From Eretmocerus hayati (lineage: Eukaryota; Arthropoda; Insecta; Hymenoptera; Aphelinidae), in contig CM056741.1 of assembly GCA_029851415.1 (NCBI GenBank), positions 85,078,282 to 85,142,281 on the forward strand: 64,000 nt of DNA. The letters run 5' to 3'. A program made the position numbers and the translations under genes. The notes beneath the pieces are model-generated. The model saw only the letters and a program-made list of their open reading frames with translations, searched no databases and was not told where the DNA came from. Position 1 is the first letter of the stretch; the number at the start of each line of letters is the position of its first letter. This document shows positions 45,540-56,854 of this stretch, piece by piece.

Positions 45540-46468
45540 CGGTGCGACCCGTCGCACACAACCGAGTCCGACGCGTACCAGTCCGACGAGTCCCACTGGT
45601 GGGGCCCGCGTAAAATTGTGGTGATCTTGTAAATAGATGTCAAACCGATAACATTCCAAGACGTCTGACTAAAGATAGATCGTGTGAGAAATCCACCAGA
45701 GTATTATGGTTTCGTAGTACCATGGTTTTGACGTGTCAAAGTGGCCTGCTCGTTGTCACTTACGAGATTGAGAGATCGCCAGCCATCTCGACGCTTCAAA
45801 ATCATGATACAGAACAAGACTGAAAATTCTCAGTTATCCGGCATTATGTCTCTTGGGACACAATTCCAAATGGATTCCCAGCTTGGATGTGAATAAGGAA
45901 ACATTCATTGTCGAAATGTTCTTAGCCTGACTGGGAATGGAGAGACTCAACACAGACACAAGCCCTTGTTCAAAATTTTCACCAAAAATTCCATTTCTAC
46001 CTTTTCAAACCCGCTGCATCGGAATTCTGTCTCAAACAAACTAGTATATTATGATACAAGGATGCAAACGATGGGTTTCGCACTTCGAGTGATTTTTTTA
46101 GGCCCGAACCGCAGGCGAGGGTCCAAACGGTCACGAGAAAGCAAAAACCGTTGCACCCGAGTATCATTCTATATTTTTTGATTATCTGTGAGCAAATGAA
46201 AAGCGACAAACACTGTGCAAATATTGACTCATTCGCACACAGACGATCACAAATACATATCACCTAGAAAACCTCAAAATAGATGGCCCAAATCGCTCTA
46301 GAAACCTTTTTCTAAAGAATAACTTAAAAAATTATGGAAAATTTCCTTAATGTTCATTTTTTCCTCGTATATTTCTTTGTGACTCATTTATCTCAATTTT
46401 AATGACCTAAAGATTTACTTATATACGCTATTCTGAGTCGATTGGTTGAGCCGTAGACCTTACACTGA

Positions 46469-46797
46469 CAAGGGGAGTCCGGAGTCTCCGGGTCCTGAAA
46501 TCTCACCAAAATTTTTTTACAGTTTCGTATCACCTAGGATATGAAGAACCCAAAGCAACTCTGTCAAATGGGCCTCCCGTTCAGAGCTACAGCCTATGAC
46601 ATTAGCATTGCCCATATAGGCCCATGTTAGAAAGTGATATATATAGATATACTAGCAACGCTAACATTTTTGCTTGTAGCTCTGGACAGAAGGCCCATTT
46701 GACGGAGTTGCTTTAGATTCTTCATATTCTAGGTGATACGGAACTGTGAAAAAATTCTGGTGAGATTTCAGGACCCGGAGACTCCGGACTCCCCTTG
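46469..46797. mobile_element. 329-bp palindromic MITE with TGA duplication
   Basis: TIRs of about 130 bp starting CAAGGGGAGTCCGGAGTCTC, flanked by TGA (46,466-46,468; 46,798-46,800). Non-coding. Confidence 0.85.
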
Positions 46798-47014
46798 TGA
46801 GTAAGATCAAAACGTCTTCAACGAATTTCGAAGAGTTTTCGAGAAAATGAAGTTATTTATTGGGTGTAAGATTGAAATAATACCGGGATGATCCTCCCAG
46901 AAACATTAGAAAAACATGCGACATGTATGTATTATAAATTGTCAACGCCTCATTTGTGTTTCAGTGTAGTTCGGAATGCAGAATTTCCTTCTCAATCGAA
47001 GAAAAAAAGGAGTA

Positions 47015-47148
47015 CACTTGGAGTCAATGAATACTTTCCAAAAATTTGGTGAGAACTCACCACAATTTTCATTTGTTTGCATGGTTAGACCCTAAAATTG
47101 TGGTGACTTCTCACCAAATTTTTGGAAAGTATTCATTGACTCCAAGTG
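47015..47148. mobile_element. 134-bp palindromic MITE with TA duplication
   Basis: Arms of about 55-60 bp starting CACTTGGAGTCAATGAATAC, flanked by TA (47,013-47,014; 47,149-47,150). Confidence 0.85.
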
Positions 47149-47313
47149 TACATTGACCTTGATTAATCCTCTTGAATTCAAGAGGCAGTTGGAAAATCCG
47201 CTATAGTTATCATCATATAACACTGTGAGGAAGCATTCTGCTAATTACTTTTAGCAGCGTATTGTACAACACGGCACACACGACAAAATAATTCCTCCTC
47301 GTGAGAATCAGAT

Positions 47314-47825
47314 ATCGCCGACTAAATGATGCATCACTTATTACACGATGCCCACGGCAAAGCGAGAAAAGATGTCATTACGCATAATGACTTGGACCAA
47401 AAATACAGCAGCCACGAACGGAAAATACACGCGGACCATAAACCCTCATAAGTACACAAGCGTCTCGCGTCTCGGGTCTCCGGCTGCTTTTCCTCGATTG
47501 CAATCAATTGCAATTCGTCGCTGCGACGAGCAATCTTCGCATTAGGTACGCGACTGTTAGGCTTACTTTTCACTCTCGCAAGATTGCTCGTCGCGGCGAC
47601 GGAATGCAATCGAGGAAAAAGCAGCGGACAAGAGACGCGAGACGCCAACGCAAGAGCTGGGGAGACGCGTGCGCGAGACGGTCGAGGCTTCAAAACAAGA
47701 CGGCATTCAAAATTGATTCTCAAAATGACCAGGGCTCCAATCCTAATTTTGCCTACGCGATTGGGACCGGGCAAGCAAGATCTTCAACCCCTTTCCGGGC
47801 TTACCTATAGTTTTGAATGACCGTG
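47314..47825. repeat. Right TIR of the 8.6-kb element
   Basis: Inverted copy of 39,225-39,740 with few differences and the same internal palindrome. Confidence 0.88.
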
Positions 47826-48480
47826 TATGATGCATTCCCATATGAGAGTTTTCTGGGTACTCTGAAGAAACTGATCCGAACCCCGAATAAGCCACTGTCT
47901 CAAGTGGCAAATCGATTGAAAGAACTGCAATCTGGACCTAATAGACAGATAACTAAAAATGTTTTGTTTAGTAGTCCATTACTTTAAGATCAATTTACTC
48001 TATCATCAGCATCTAATGACAGCCAAGATGAACTTTTAGAAATAAAATCCAAGAACTCAACCCTTCGCCGTAATCAACCGGATAACATCGTTCGTCTGAA
48101 GAATGGAAAATTTATAGAGATAAGCAGACTCTTTAAAGAAAACAGCGCCTTGGTGATAGAGGGATATCACATCAAGACTGAAGAGGCTTTCGAATATCCT
48201 TGTCCTTCGAGCGAAGTTGGAGTAGCAAAAATAGTAAAAACGTCAAAAAATTTACGTCGTATAGAAGGAAATCAAATATCAAACAAATGTGTGAAATCCA
48301 ACCTTGGCACAAAGACTTACATTCCTACATTGTTGCATAATTAATTCAATTTCTGCTGTTACTGAACAAAATCGACGAGGCACTACTGTACTCTACTCAG
48401 GTATTTGTTATAGCACTCTTTTGTTACTTTGCAGCTACGCATACAATAACAATACAGAGGTTACTTTCTAACCAAACAAA

Positions 48481-50830
48481 ATGTTTGCTCCACGTCGATC
48501 AACTAGATATTTGGTTGTGCTTTTCGTCGATTATGTCCGGCCTGACGGACGAAAAACTGTAGAATTGGTGCCGATAGGATTGTGGCATCAGCTGGAAGGA
48601 GTTAATTTCTGCAGCTATCCACCCGACGAAGATGCACGTTATGTAGCACAATGGGTAGAAGAAGGAAAGAGTCCGGAGGCTGGATGGACTGCGTGGAAAG
48701 TGAATATCATAAAAGAAGCTAGTAAGTAACTCAAGATTCTGTACTTTTGGAAATAATTGTGAAGATCTTATTCGGGGTAATATTCCACGTCTCTGAGCTA
48801 TTTCTTTTCTCGTTGAACATTAAACCACGTTGCTCAAATAGGATTATTTTGGCTAAATTTCATAACATGATTTTATTTCTAATCACTGCGTTCAAATTTT
48901 CAGAAAATCATGATCAAGGTCTCCGGAGACTTCAAAGGTCTTATACCAGAGAAGATTTTTCGAGCTCGGCTGACGAAAATGTCCTTGATCGCCTGCAGAG
49001 TGAGCCTGAACCTCAAATGTTCGATGAAGATCAAATCATGGATGAGTTGATGGACCTACCACCGATGTTCGATGGTAAAATTTGCTTTCTACTCTTGAAT
49101 CAAGATGGCAATCTTCCATGTGAGAAATTTCAAGTAATAGACAACTTTGTTGAAATTTCACAACTTTTGCGTAAATTCGACAGGAGCTGGTGATACCTCA
49201 ACACCAAATCAACGAGATTCCAGAGTTGACGAGAGCATTCTACCATCTGATCCATCCAACATTGATCCAGTGTCGCCAGATCATTTCGACAACACGAATC
49301 CCGATAACGTCGAGCGAGCATTATCAAGCAGAAAAAGTGAGCTTCCAAATCATGTTTCGAGCTTGAATGAATAAAAAGAGTCTCAATATATTAAATGATC
49401 TACTCTAGGACGTTGAGCTCAAATAATGAGTGAACAGTCTTAATATATATTAAATGATCTGTTTTAGGGCGTGTCACGATCGAAGATTTGGAGAACTTTG
49501 AGATACGAGTCAAAGCCGACGTGAAATCTCAGTTAAAAGCTCTCCGGCGGGGTATCCAGTATGACTTGCAGAGATCGTTCCGAGAATTGGCAACACGCAC
49601 GATTAATCAGCCTCTTGGAGAGTCAACTCAACCTCTGCTAAGTCTGCAGAATCTCCTGCCTTTCGAAAAATTGGACGATTTTGAGAAATTTGATCAAGAA
49701 ACTCAAGAATCGGTGGACAAGCAAAATACTCTGGTATGTGTGCAGATAGTTTCGAAAAACGTTTAGAGGGGAGCCTTTTCCAGCTTTTGCTTTAAATCTC
49801 GTAATTGATCAGAAAGATCGTAGCAGGGTTTGCAAGAGCGCATTTTCTTCATCTTAACGTCAGCTTTTTTAGTGAAAGAGTTGTGTAAAACTCTCAAAAC
49901 AAATATATATTCAATGTATGTCATATCATTTATAAACTGAAAAAAAAACGAACTAAATTTATCTCGGGACGCTCTGGTATTTACCTAATATATATCATTT
50001 GCATGTAAATGGACCAATACGTATCCAATGATATATATAATCAATATATATTGTAACCAAATCGATCATAATTTTTGATATCTATCAAAATATCCAACTA
50101 ACTTTCATTTCTTACGTCAACAGAAAACGTGGATGACCAGAATCGTCGTTGGCCAAAGCAAAATCAATGAGGCTATTCAAAAAATCTTGAGCGGTTTGAT
50201 GAAAAAAGTTGTGCAGCAGGAGCACTCTGGCTGCGGCAAAATGATTAAAGGGAAGGCGAAGAAGAACTTCAGCAACACAGCCTCATTCAAATGTATGCTA
50301 GGTGAGAAATGTAAAATGAAGCACTCATCATAACTAGAAAAATCAAACGGTGGTCGATAATCGATTCAAAAATGAACCAGTTATCTCCTTTGATAGATAT
50401 CTGATCACAATTTCGAGCAGCTACAATATAGCTATCTTACAAGACAGGCGTTTTTATGTTGAAAATATTGTTTGCTCCAAATTTCATGAGTCTTAAAGGT
50501 GATTCAGATGAAATTCACCTGTTCTATTTAATTTTGCGACCCTTGGAATATTTTTGAATCGCACTATATTTTTAACCGATAAATGACGTATTTTGAGCCA
50601 TCAACTCATGGATTTTGTTTTTTTCTCATTTTCCAGATGTCCTTTTAGCTAAATTTACAAAAGAATCAGAAGGCACTATCAAAACTAAGACTTCCCGATG
50701 GTTTTCTGGATCTGGTGATCGAGAGGGAGGAAAGAAGTTGAGATTGAGTGGTCAACAAAGTGCTTCTTCAACTTCTGGCGCTGTCGAGAGCAGAGAGGAA
50801 GGACTGTCACACCATGAAAATGATTCATGA
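48481..50830 (+). CDS. DUF4806-like transposon accessory gene, six exons, intact
   Basis: Exons 48,481-48,721, 48,904-49,074, 49,184-49,336, 49,468-49,733, 50,124-50,301 and 50,637-50,830 join in phase to 400 codons with GT/AG at every junction. The N-terminus (YLVVLFVDYVRPDG, LVPIGLWHQLEG, AGWTAWKVNIIKEAS) is the usual opening of proteins that end in DUF4806. The middle is acidic and disordered; the C-terminus (KINEAIQKILSGLMKKVV, KKNFSNTASFKCMLG, then exon 6 starting DVLLAKFTKES) matches the DUF4806 layout. The start follows AACAAA-ATG; a possible 5' UTR intron lies at about 48,401-48,444, and AATAAA at 50,967-50,972 could direct polyadenylation. It is 136 bp downstream of the transposase on the same strand. 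Its biochemical role is unknown; a DNA-binding or transposition cofactor is a guess. Confidence 0.8.
49381..49467 (+). repeat. Duplicated 3' splice-site region in intron 3
   Basis: ATTAAATGATCTACTCTAGG (about 49,389) and ATTAAATGATCTGTTTTAGG (about 49,450) are tandem copies ~60 bp apart, each ending with a possible acceptor AG. Only the second gives the in-phase exon 4. Confidence 0.7.
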
Positions 50831-50966
50831 GTGCCAAAGCATATGAAGATCTAGCGAGCAAAATACTGTCAGAAACTCTATTTGATTTCAATTGTTTGTC
50901 ATGTTGTATACTTAATATGATGTTGTTAATATCAGTTTGTATGGGACGGGTCTCGCTTAGCATGAA

Positions 50967-50972
50967 AATAAA
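50967..50972 (+). terminator. Candidate polyadenylation signal
   Basis: AATAAA, 137 bp past the stop of the DUF4806-like gene. Confidence 0.45.
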
Positions 50973-50988
50973 TTGAAAATTTCAAGGT

Positions 50989-51094
50989 TATCCAATTATT
51001 GTGGCGAGAGCGCAGTTTTCGTATTTCTCTCTATTTTGCTTGCGAACAGAAAGCAAAGCTCGAGAAAATACGCTCTCAAGTCACAATAATTGGA
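50989..51094. mobile_element. Short inverted-repeat element (~105 bp)
   Basis: ATCCAATTATTGTGGCGAGA near 50,989 pairs with the sequence ending CACAATAATTGGAT near 51,094. It lies between the DUF4806-like gene and the right subterminal repeats. Confidence 0.65.
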
Positions 51095-51287
51095 TGAACA
51101 GACAGTTATCATTTGTATTGTTCACAATTTGGATTATTTTGAACTAATATAGAACACTTCTATACTTTCAGCAGATATAAGTGAGAGATTTCTAAGGCCA
51201 TTTATCGTATTACCTTCCCTGTCCCATTAAAACAATCAGTAATATCAATCAGTAATATCCAAATTTTTGACGGAATCCACTGCTGGA

Positions 51288-51450
51288 TTATTTGAGAGCC
51301 AGTATTGGCCCAATCCTCGTTGCCAACGTCCGACCAACATTTCTGATTACACTGTCGGCTCAATGTTATCATTCCAACGTCTTCCCAATACTGGCGCATT
51401 AGCATTGGCCAGTACTGGCAACCGTTGGCATGAGTATTGGACCAGTGTTG
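51288..51450. repeat. Right subterminal repeat cluster
   Basis: GCCAGTATTGGCCC, CCAATACTGGC, GCCAGTACTGGC, AACCGTTGGC, GAGTATTGGACC and AGTGTTGGCCC; same motif family as the left cluster. Confidence 0.65.
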
Positions 51451-51475
51451 GCCCTATCGTCACTTCTTCCATGGG

Positions 51476-54400
51476 GTCGTTTGAGCGCGAATCTAATAAT
51501 GACGATTTCTCAACGATTTCAATCGCGAATTCTGAAATGTAGACGGCATATCTTTGTAGCCGGAATTTCCGTAGATAGTGTACACTCACCCTCATAATCA
51601 GATTCAGATCGAAAGCAAGCCGAATTTTCTTTCGTGCAAGTTCCTCATTCCCGGATGTTTCACGAAGTTCATCTCATGATTGCTCGAGTTGAGTATGAGT
51701 TATCTCATCAAAGAATGAAGCAATCCTGTTGACTTGGCATCAGAGGAATGAGCGCAGTAGTTTGGTAGAACCGATGTGATCGCCACGAGGTATCGGTACT
51801 GCCGAGATGTGAGTAGAATTGAGAGCCGCGTAATTATGATGATCAGGAAAGAACAATTTCATAATTTGAGATTGACTTTCCGGATGACCTACGCTGATTG
51901 CAGCAGTAAACTTGTGAGTTTAGCGAATTTCATGAAATCTAGCCGTCGATGTATCTAAAGCTCGTTTGTTTTCAATAGGTATTCGAAAACTGAGATTGTT
52001 TTCCGGGGCATGTTGTTGGTCGGTGGTGTATACCCGCAGCAAAAGATTTTGGGGCCCGCATTTCTTTTAGTCAGTTCTTTGAGTATATTTTGCCCTCAAA
52101 ATTGATGTCATGTGCCTTATTTCCAAAAGACAATCAGATGTCGAGGTGGAGTTTTTCTCCTGAAGTCGGTGACTCAAATTGGGAGACAATGTGAGTACGA
52201 GTTTTGCTCATTCTCAAGAGTTGTCTGAATTATTGATTAGGACTCTGATACGTCTGGAAGGCTACATATGAGCAAATCCTCGAAACGCGGTGATTCGTGC
52301 GTTACGCCCTTTGTGCACCAATTTTTCGCACAAATGGCTATAAATCAACTCCGTGACAGAGCAGACATTCTTTTTGAGATCCTACAACCAACTTATGACG
52401 AGCTCAAGACTCAAAACTGAAATAGATCGGAATGGCGGGTCATCAAATTTGAAGAATCACGAAATTTTGCGCGTGACATGGCTTTTTCCACTCAGTATCG
52501 AGGTCGGAATTCGGATGCAGTCTGAGATATCGGTATGATTCTTGCGGGAGAACGACCCCCTTATTTGAGGCTACAACCACTTTGGAGCCCAAGAATGTGC
52601 TTCCAACAGGTGTGAAGCTATCTCTTGTTGAGATCGCGTGACTACCTCTTGAAAAGAAAAAAATCGACGATATTCCGCACTCTCTGGCGATGCAGTCTGA
52701 CCAATCATATTTCTGCCAATGACATTCGATTCTTCATTAAAAAACGGAGAAATTAAGATGGGTCGGGTCCATGTGCATCGAATTATATTTGATTGGCAGG
52801 CATATTACACTTCCAGGGAAGAACGTAATCGCTTCACAGAATCATGTTTTTTGAGGCGCACACGATCAAGACGGGTCAAACCGATCCGGTTTTGCTCGTG
52901 ATCTCTCGCTTCCATCGCATTTGATACCAAGTAAGTGACTGCGTGATCCAATATTTCGTTGTTCAATCGTGCGAGCTAATTCTCCCATTTTCCAAGGGGA
53001 TTTTCGGGAATAACTTCGCTAGGAAACTCTTGAATAACGTGTATATTATAACTGCAATGATCTCCTCGAGTTTTCTGGTGATAAGCGCGATACTTCCCAT
53101 CCTCGTCAGTAGTCACTTGGGTAATGATAGAGTGTATCCTTGTATGTCGCGATAGCATTGCTCTTATGGCCATTCCTGGGTTTCTCCATCCCACCCCACG
53201 CCATCTCATAAAAATCGGTCCCGCGAGTGGATTCAAGTTCTATATACCGAGAACTGAGAGTATGTGAAACCCGAGTAATGTGCGATGGAGAGAATTTTCA
53301 AAATTTCTTCCATCCCAAATCACCACGTTCCGTGGATTTGCTCATATATGAAAGGTGATGCGTTGACATTGGAAGTTATTCTCTGGATAATATTGCACGA
53401 ACTATGGTCACGTTCTTCTACGGACTTGTTATTCTCGACGTCAGCAGGTGAGACGTCACATTTTTGATGAGGAAGATTTCCCCTAAAATAGAGAGTGAAT
53501 ATGTTATTTGCGGTTTCTGAAAGTGGATTTGGATGTACAAGAATTTCTCGGGAAATCTCCCACAATTCGGTCCATTCTTTCACTAACCATTGTGAATTAT
53601 TGCGTTTTGCAATTTGATATGAACTTCAAGTAGCTCTATGGAGTAATTCCATCAGATGTCGTGATTGCCTGATAGCTTACTGATTCGGAGTGCACCCCCT
53701 CCAGAGTTAACTGTGTCTGCCTTGAATTCTTCCAGAGTGACAGCAAATTTCAGCAGTTTTTGGATCTCTCAACGAAGGAAGAGAGGTATTATTTGTCAGA
53801 AAATTAATTCTTGTCTCTTCACAGGGAGATCAGACCTTGTATGACCAACCTCATGGAAGTAGAGATAGAAGGACCAACCATGGAGCAATTGAGAGATTGA
53901 CTAGATCAGACAAGCCTTATCAACAACATGCACCGATGAACAAGGCTCAATACTCGCGGTCCTGTCCAGAACTTCTCTAATCTGACAATATGAATTTGGT
54001 GAAATTATGAGAAAAACGGAGATTATAGCTGAATTCTTGATTTTTCAAGAAGGTATCCTTATAACCAAAAAGGTTCAGATGGGCGGCGGCCCTTCAGTCG
54101 GTCGTACTTCTGCTACTGATTAAAATTCGACTATTGGCTCAAACCGTCTGAAATGTCAAATCTTTCATACCAATTCCAACTCAAATATCTGCTCATGAAT
54201 TTTCAGTAGAGATGACAGCTTCCTTGCTAAGATTGACGTTTCTGGGAAATTTTAATGATATTCTTCATTCTTGAGAGTTCGAGACCTCTAAACAGTTTGC
54301 CGAAAGCTAAGGATAAGGTCCAATGCGATTGGGTTCAATGTTTGTGCAGGTCTCAAGAAGAGATCCCTCGAAGAAAACTCGACTGTACTTTCAGCAGTAT

Positions 54401-55437
54401 CTCAACGAAACGATGAGCTAGATGGATTAGTTCTGGTATCGGAGCAGTCATGTGTAAGGCATGGATTATTCACGAGGATGTCTATCCCTTGTACTATGGA
54501 GTTAATGTACCTGATTCAATCAACCATGGTGGCCGATTGATCAAGGTTAAGATCCTCCAAATTCGAAGAGCACGGACCGGCAAAAAATTTTCAAGATGGA
54601 ATCTTTCATATTAAAATTTACGATCACGATTTTTTGCATGTGTTACGTTCGTTTGCGTGATTTTGGGGGACATTTGTATCGAACCCGTACATCTAAGTGG
54701 AGTCGTTGTGTGATGTATTCTTTGGTCGGTTTTGAATTATTATTGGAGTACGATTGGTTCAAGCGATACTTTTCAAGATATGGATATATATATATAGTTT
54801 GGATAAATCATCTTCTGAACAGTTTAGAAATAGTCAATTTGGAAATTTGATTCTGAATAAGAGCAAAATTCAAAATTGCTATCATAGGAATCTTTCTTTC
54901 ATAATAATAAATGTTGGTCGAATCAATCAAATTCACTCAGTTACTCTTAATCTCAAATTCTGGTCGACTATCATGTGACTTTTTCGTTGATGATTTGATT
55001 TCACAGTGAACTGCTCACGGCTGGGCATAATTCATAAATTTCTAGTACAAGTTAGTTATGACCTTATGATTCAATTGGCAAAGTGCTTGCAAGATCGTTA
55101 AGTTGAATTTCTCACAACGGATAGAGATATTCTATAGCGTAACATTCACTATTTTACTTGTACGAATAGATTCGCCGTCGAATAATTCTCAATGTTTTGT
55201 AGAAAATTATGAGTTTTGTGAAATACTTGGTTTTTGGTTCAATAAACTCGGATTGTTGTGAATAGTACTTCCAAGGACATCCAATTATTAGGATCAATCA
55301 TGAGCTTCCAGTAGAATCAATCCTTCAAGAGTAAACTGCTGAATGTCAACCTAATTTTTGGGTATGAAAGTTTTGTTTGTTCGACCACTGGTGTTCAAAG
55401 TGAGCGGTATGTTCAATTTCGAATGTGAAATGCCTAT
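51476..55437. other. No recognisable gene or element
   Basis: About 4 kb of AT-rich sequence; ORFs under 90 codons, none recognised, and no long repeat seen by eye. Confidence 0.45.
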
Positions 55438-55900
55438 AATACATTCAGTTTTAATCATCCAAATTCGAATGAGACATCGTGAGTTTGCGCATCGCTCAGT
55501 ATTCAGTCATTCCAAATCAAATGTTCGTTGTATTTGGAATTCATCTAGAGAATTCGACACTCTCAACGTCTTGCTCACTTTTCGTTCCCACGCGTGAGAC
55601 AAACTGTCTCGCACAAGTTAGTCATCCGCTGACCTCCGAAGCAAAACAATGCTCTAGTTGAGCGATGTGTTATTACGCGCTCCTAGAGCCCGCGCTCTCT
55701 GCTAATTGCCCTTTTTCCAGTTCCTCTTCCACTCTCCTCGTGTATTCGTTTCAGATCCATGTATCACAATTCTCTCTCGATTGAAGTGATCACTTCCACA
55801 GTGAATCGTGAGCGCATTCATTTCCAACTCCCGAGATCCCGATAAAAGTCTTCCATTGCATTTATATTCCGAGTTCACGCATTTTGAGAACCATCGTATT
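55438..55900 (+). repeat. Dispersed ~470-bp repeat, copy 2
   Basis: Second copy of the repeat at 24,420-24,895; the same landmarks occur in the same order. Confidence 0.8.
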
Positions 55901-56447
55901 CGAACAACAATCATTCTTAGCGCCATCCTCTGCCACGTCCCGGAAATCGGACTGAGTATCTTGCATTCCTATTGTGTCGTTGAGTACTGAGAAGATTTGC
56001 CATCTTAAAGGAATGATTATTGTGAGAATTCCAACTTCCAACAATTTTCTTCGAAACAATCTTCTCTTAATCTTGCTGGGATGAAATGAGGTTCTTCCAA
56101 TCCTACCTCTCATTAGAGGAACAATCATGCAACAAATCGAACCTAGATTAATGACTTACATTCTCGGTAATTTGAGCAAGATTGAGCTAGATAGGTTCCG
56201 TTCATTTACAGGAGAAATGGAACGAGACGAGACCGGAATTCTCGATCTTATCGTGGAACGAAGTGTAACCGAAGTATCAAACTTTTGTTTCCCGTCCGAA
56301 AATCATGATTACTCATCATATGCTTCCCTCTTTTCCCACATAAAACGAAACGAATCCACACAAAATTTCCACGTTGATCTGGGATCCGAGCATGCAAGGA
56401 AACGAAACTCAATCAGCTCCTTCTCATTCTTGGTATCCTTTCCGAAT
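55901..56447. other. No recognisable feature
   Basis: One 107-codon ORF (56,127-56,450) without known motifs. Possibly part of the repeat family that follows. Confidence 0.35.
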
Positions 56448-56540
56448 TAAGGCAATGCGGTCACCGTGCACCGTAACCATAGACCTTGAAAATACACTTT
56501 ACATAAAAATTTTGATGATTCAAAGTGTGAGACAAGTTGT
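56448..56540 (+). repeat. Dispersed repeat, copy 1
   Basis: GCGGTCACCGTGCACCGTAA through GTGTGAGACAAGTTG is ~88% identical to 63,908-64,000, same orientation; the second copy runs off the window. Confidence 0.85.
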
Positions 56541-56581
56541 CGAATACTTGTTATTGTCCAACTTGTATTCCTCAATCCGTC

Positions 56582-56803
56582 GCTTAGCCCAAATCTTAAG
56601 AGAATCGGAGAAAAGTGGGGATAACTCGGACGCGGGCACCTCTTAACCTAAAATATACGCACATTTTCATTCCCAACTTTCTCCGATTCTATTGCAATTT
56701 GGGCTTAACGAAGAGCGGACAAATCTAAGTTAGATGATAACAAATATTTGTGCGCTCGTGGTTTAGCCCAAATCGCAACAGAATCGGAGAAAGTTGGGAA
56801 TGA
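56582..56803. repeat. Three copies of a ~38-bp motif in alternating orientation
   Basis: TTAGCCCAAATC, a short spacer, then AGAATCGGAGAAA at about 56,585-56,620; inverted at 56,672-56,712; forward again at 56,763-56,803. Confidence 0.82.
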
Positions 56804-56854
56804 TTTTCAGCTTGCATGGTGACTGCATCGCATTAAGATCGAGGCAAGTCGCGG

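Larger units (their letters stand above)
39225..47825. mobile_element. 8.6-kb element with ~515-bp TIRs and TA target duplication
   Basis: The left end is TA then CACGGTCATTCAAAAC; the right end is the complement followed by TA (47,826-47,827). TIRs 39,225-39,740 and 47,314-47,825 are nearly identical. Removing the element plus one TA restores the host transposase frame (SRY then DAFPYE), which proves the boundaries. No transposase was found inside, so it is non-autonomous or has lost its gene. Ends beginning CAC with a 2-bp duplication could suit CACTA-like elements; the TA duplication also suits mariner-like ones. Confidence 0.9.
37164..48344 (+). pseudogene. Spliced transposase, inactivated and split by an 8.6-kb insertion
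   Basis: Exons 37,164-37,393, 37,725-37,845 and 38,129 onward join in phase with good donors (CAG/GTATGT; GAG/GTTTGA) and acceptors. The protein has a Ser-rich N-terminal part, then RDKLQVWCLNNIF and LPKTAETLLKTKRF, then GDTPARAFLKQCKGHTGFYA with CERC, then AQKEHHHAVSPL, LESMHMFFLNISKDL and KKWKATQYLFILLYVFP. After the insertion it resumes with YDAFPYESFLGTLKKLIR (47,828) and ends with NIVRLKNGKFIEI, EYPCPSSEVGVAKI, and a stop at 48,342-48,344. Lesions: a frame change near 38,445-38,455 with an expected central segment missing, TAA at 38,926-38,928, TAA at 47,985-47,987, and the insertion at 39,225. The D-x-PAR and HxG..C..C pattern recalls CACTA TNP2-type transposases. Confidence 0.8.
36861..51475 (+). 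mobile_element. Two-gene DNA transposon (transposase plus DUF4806-like gene)
   Basis: CCCATGGAAGAA at 36,861-36,872 has an exact inverted copy at 51,464-51,475, and similarity continues imperfectly inward (GCCGATGG; GACGATAGG). Inside both ends lie clusters of short palindromic motifs of the CCAATACTGGC/GCCAGTATTGG type (about 36,899-37,060 and 51,288-51,450), like the subterminal repeats that bind CACTA-type transposases. The unit contains a spliced transposase and, downstream on the same strand, a spliced DUF4806-like gene. Without the nested 8.6-kb insertion it would be about 6.0 kb. No target duplication could be recognised. CACTA/Plavaka-like membership is inferred. Confidence 0.65.
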
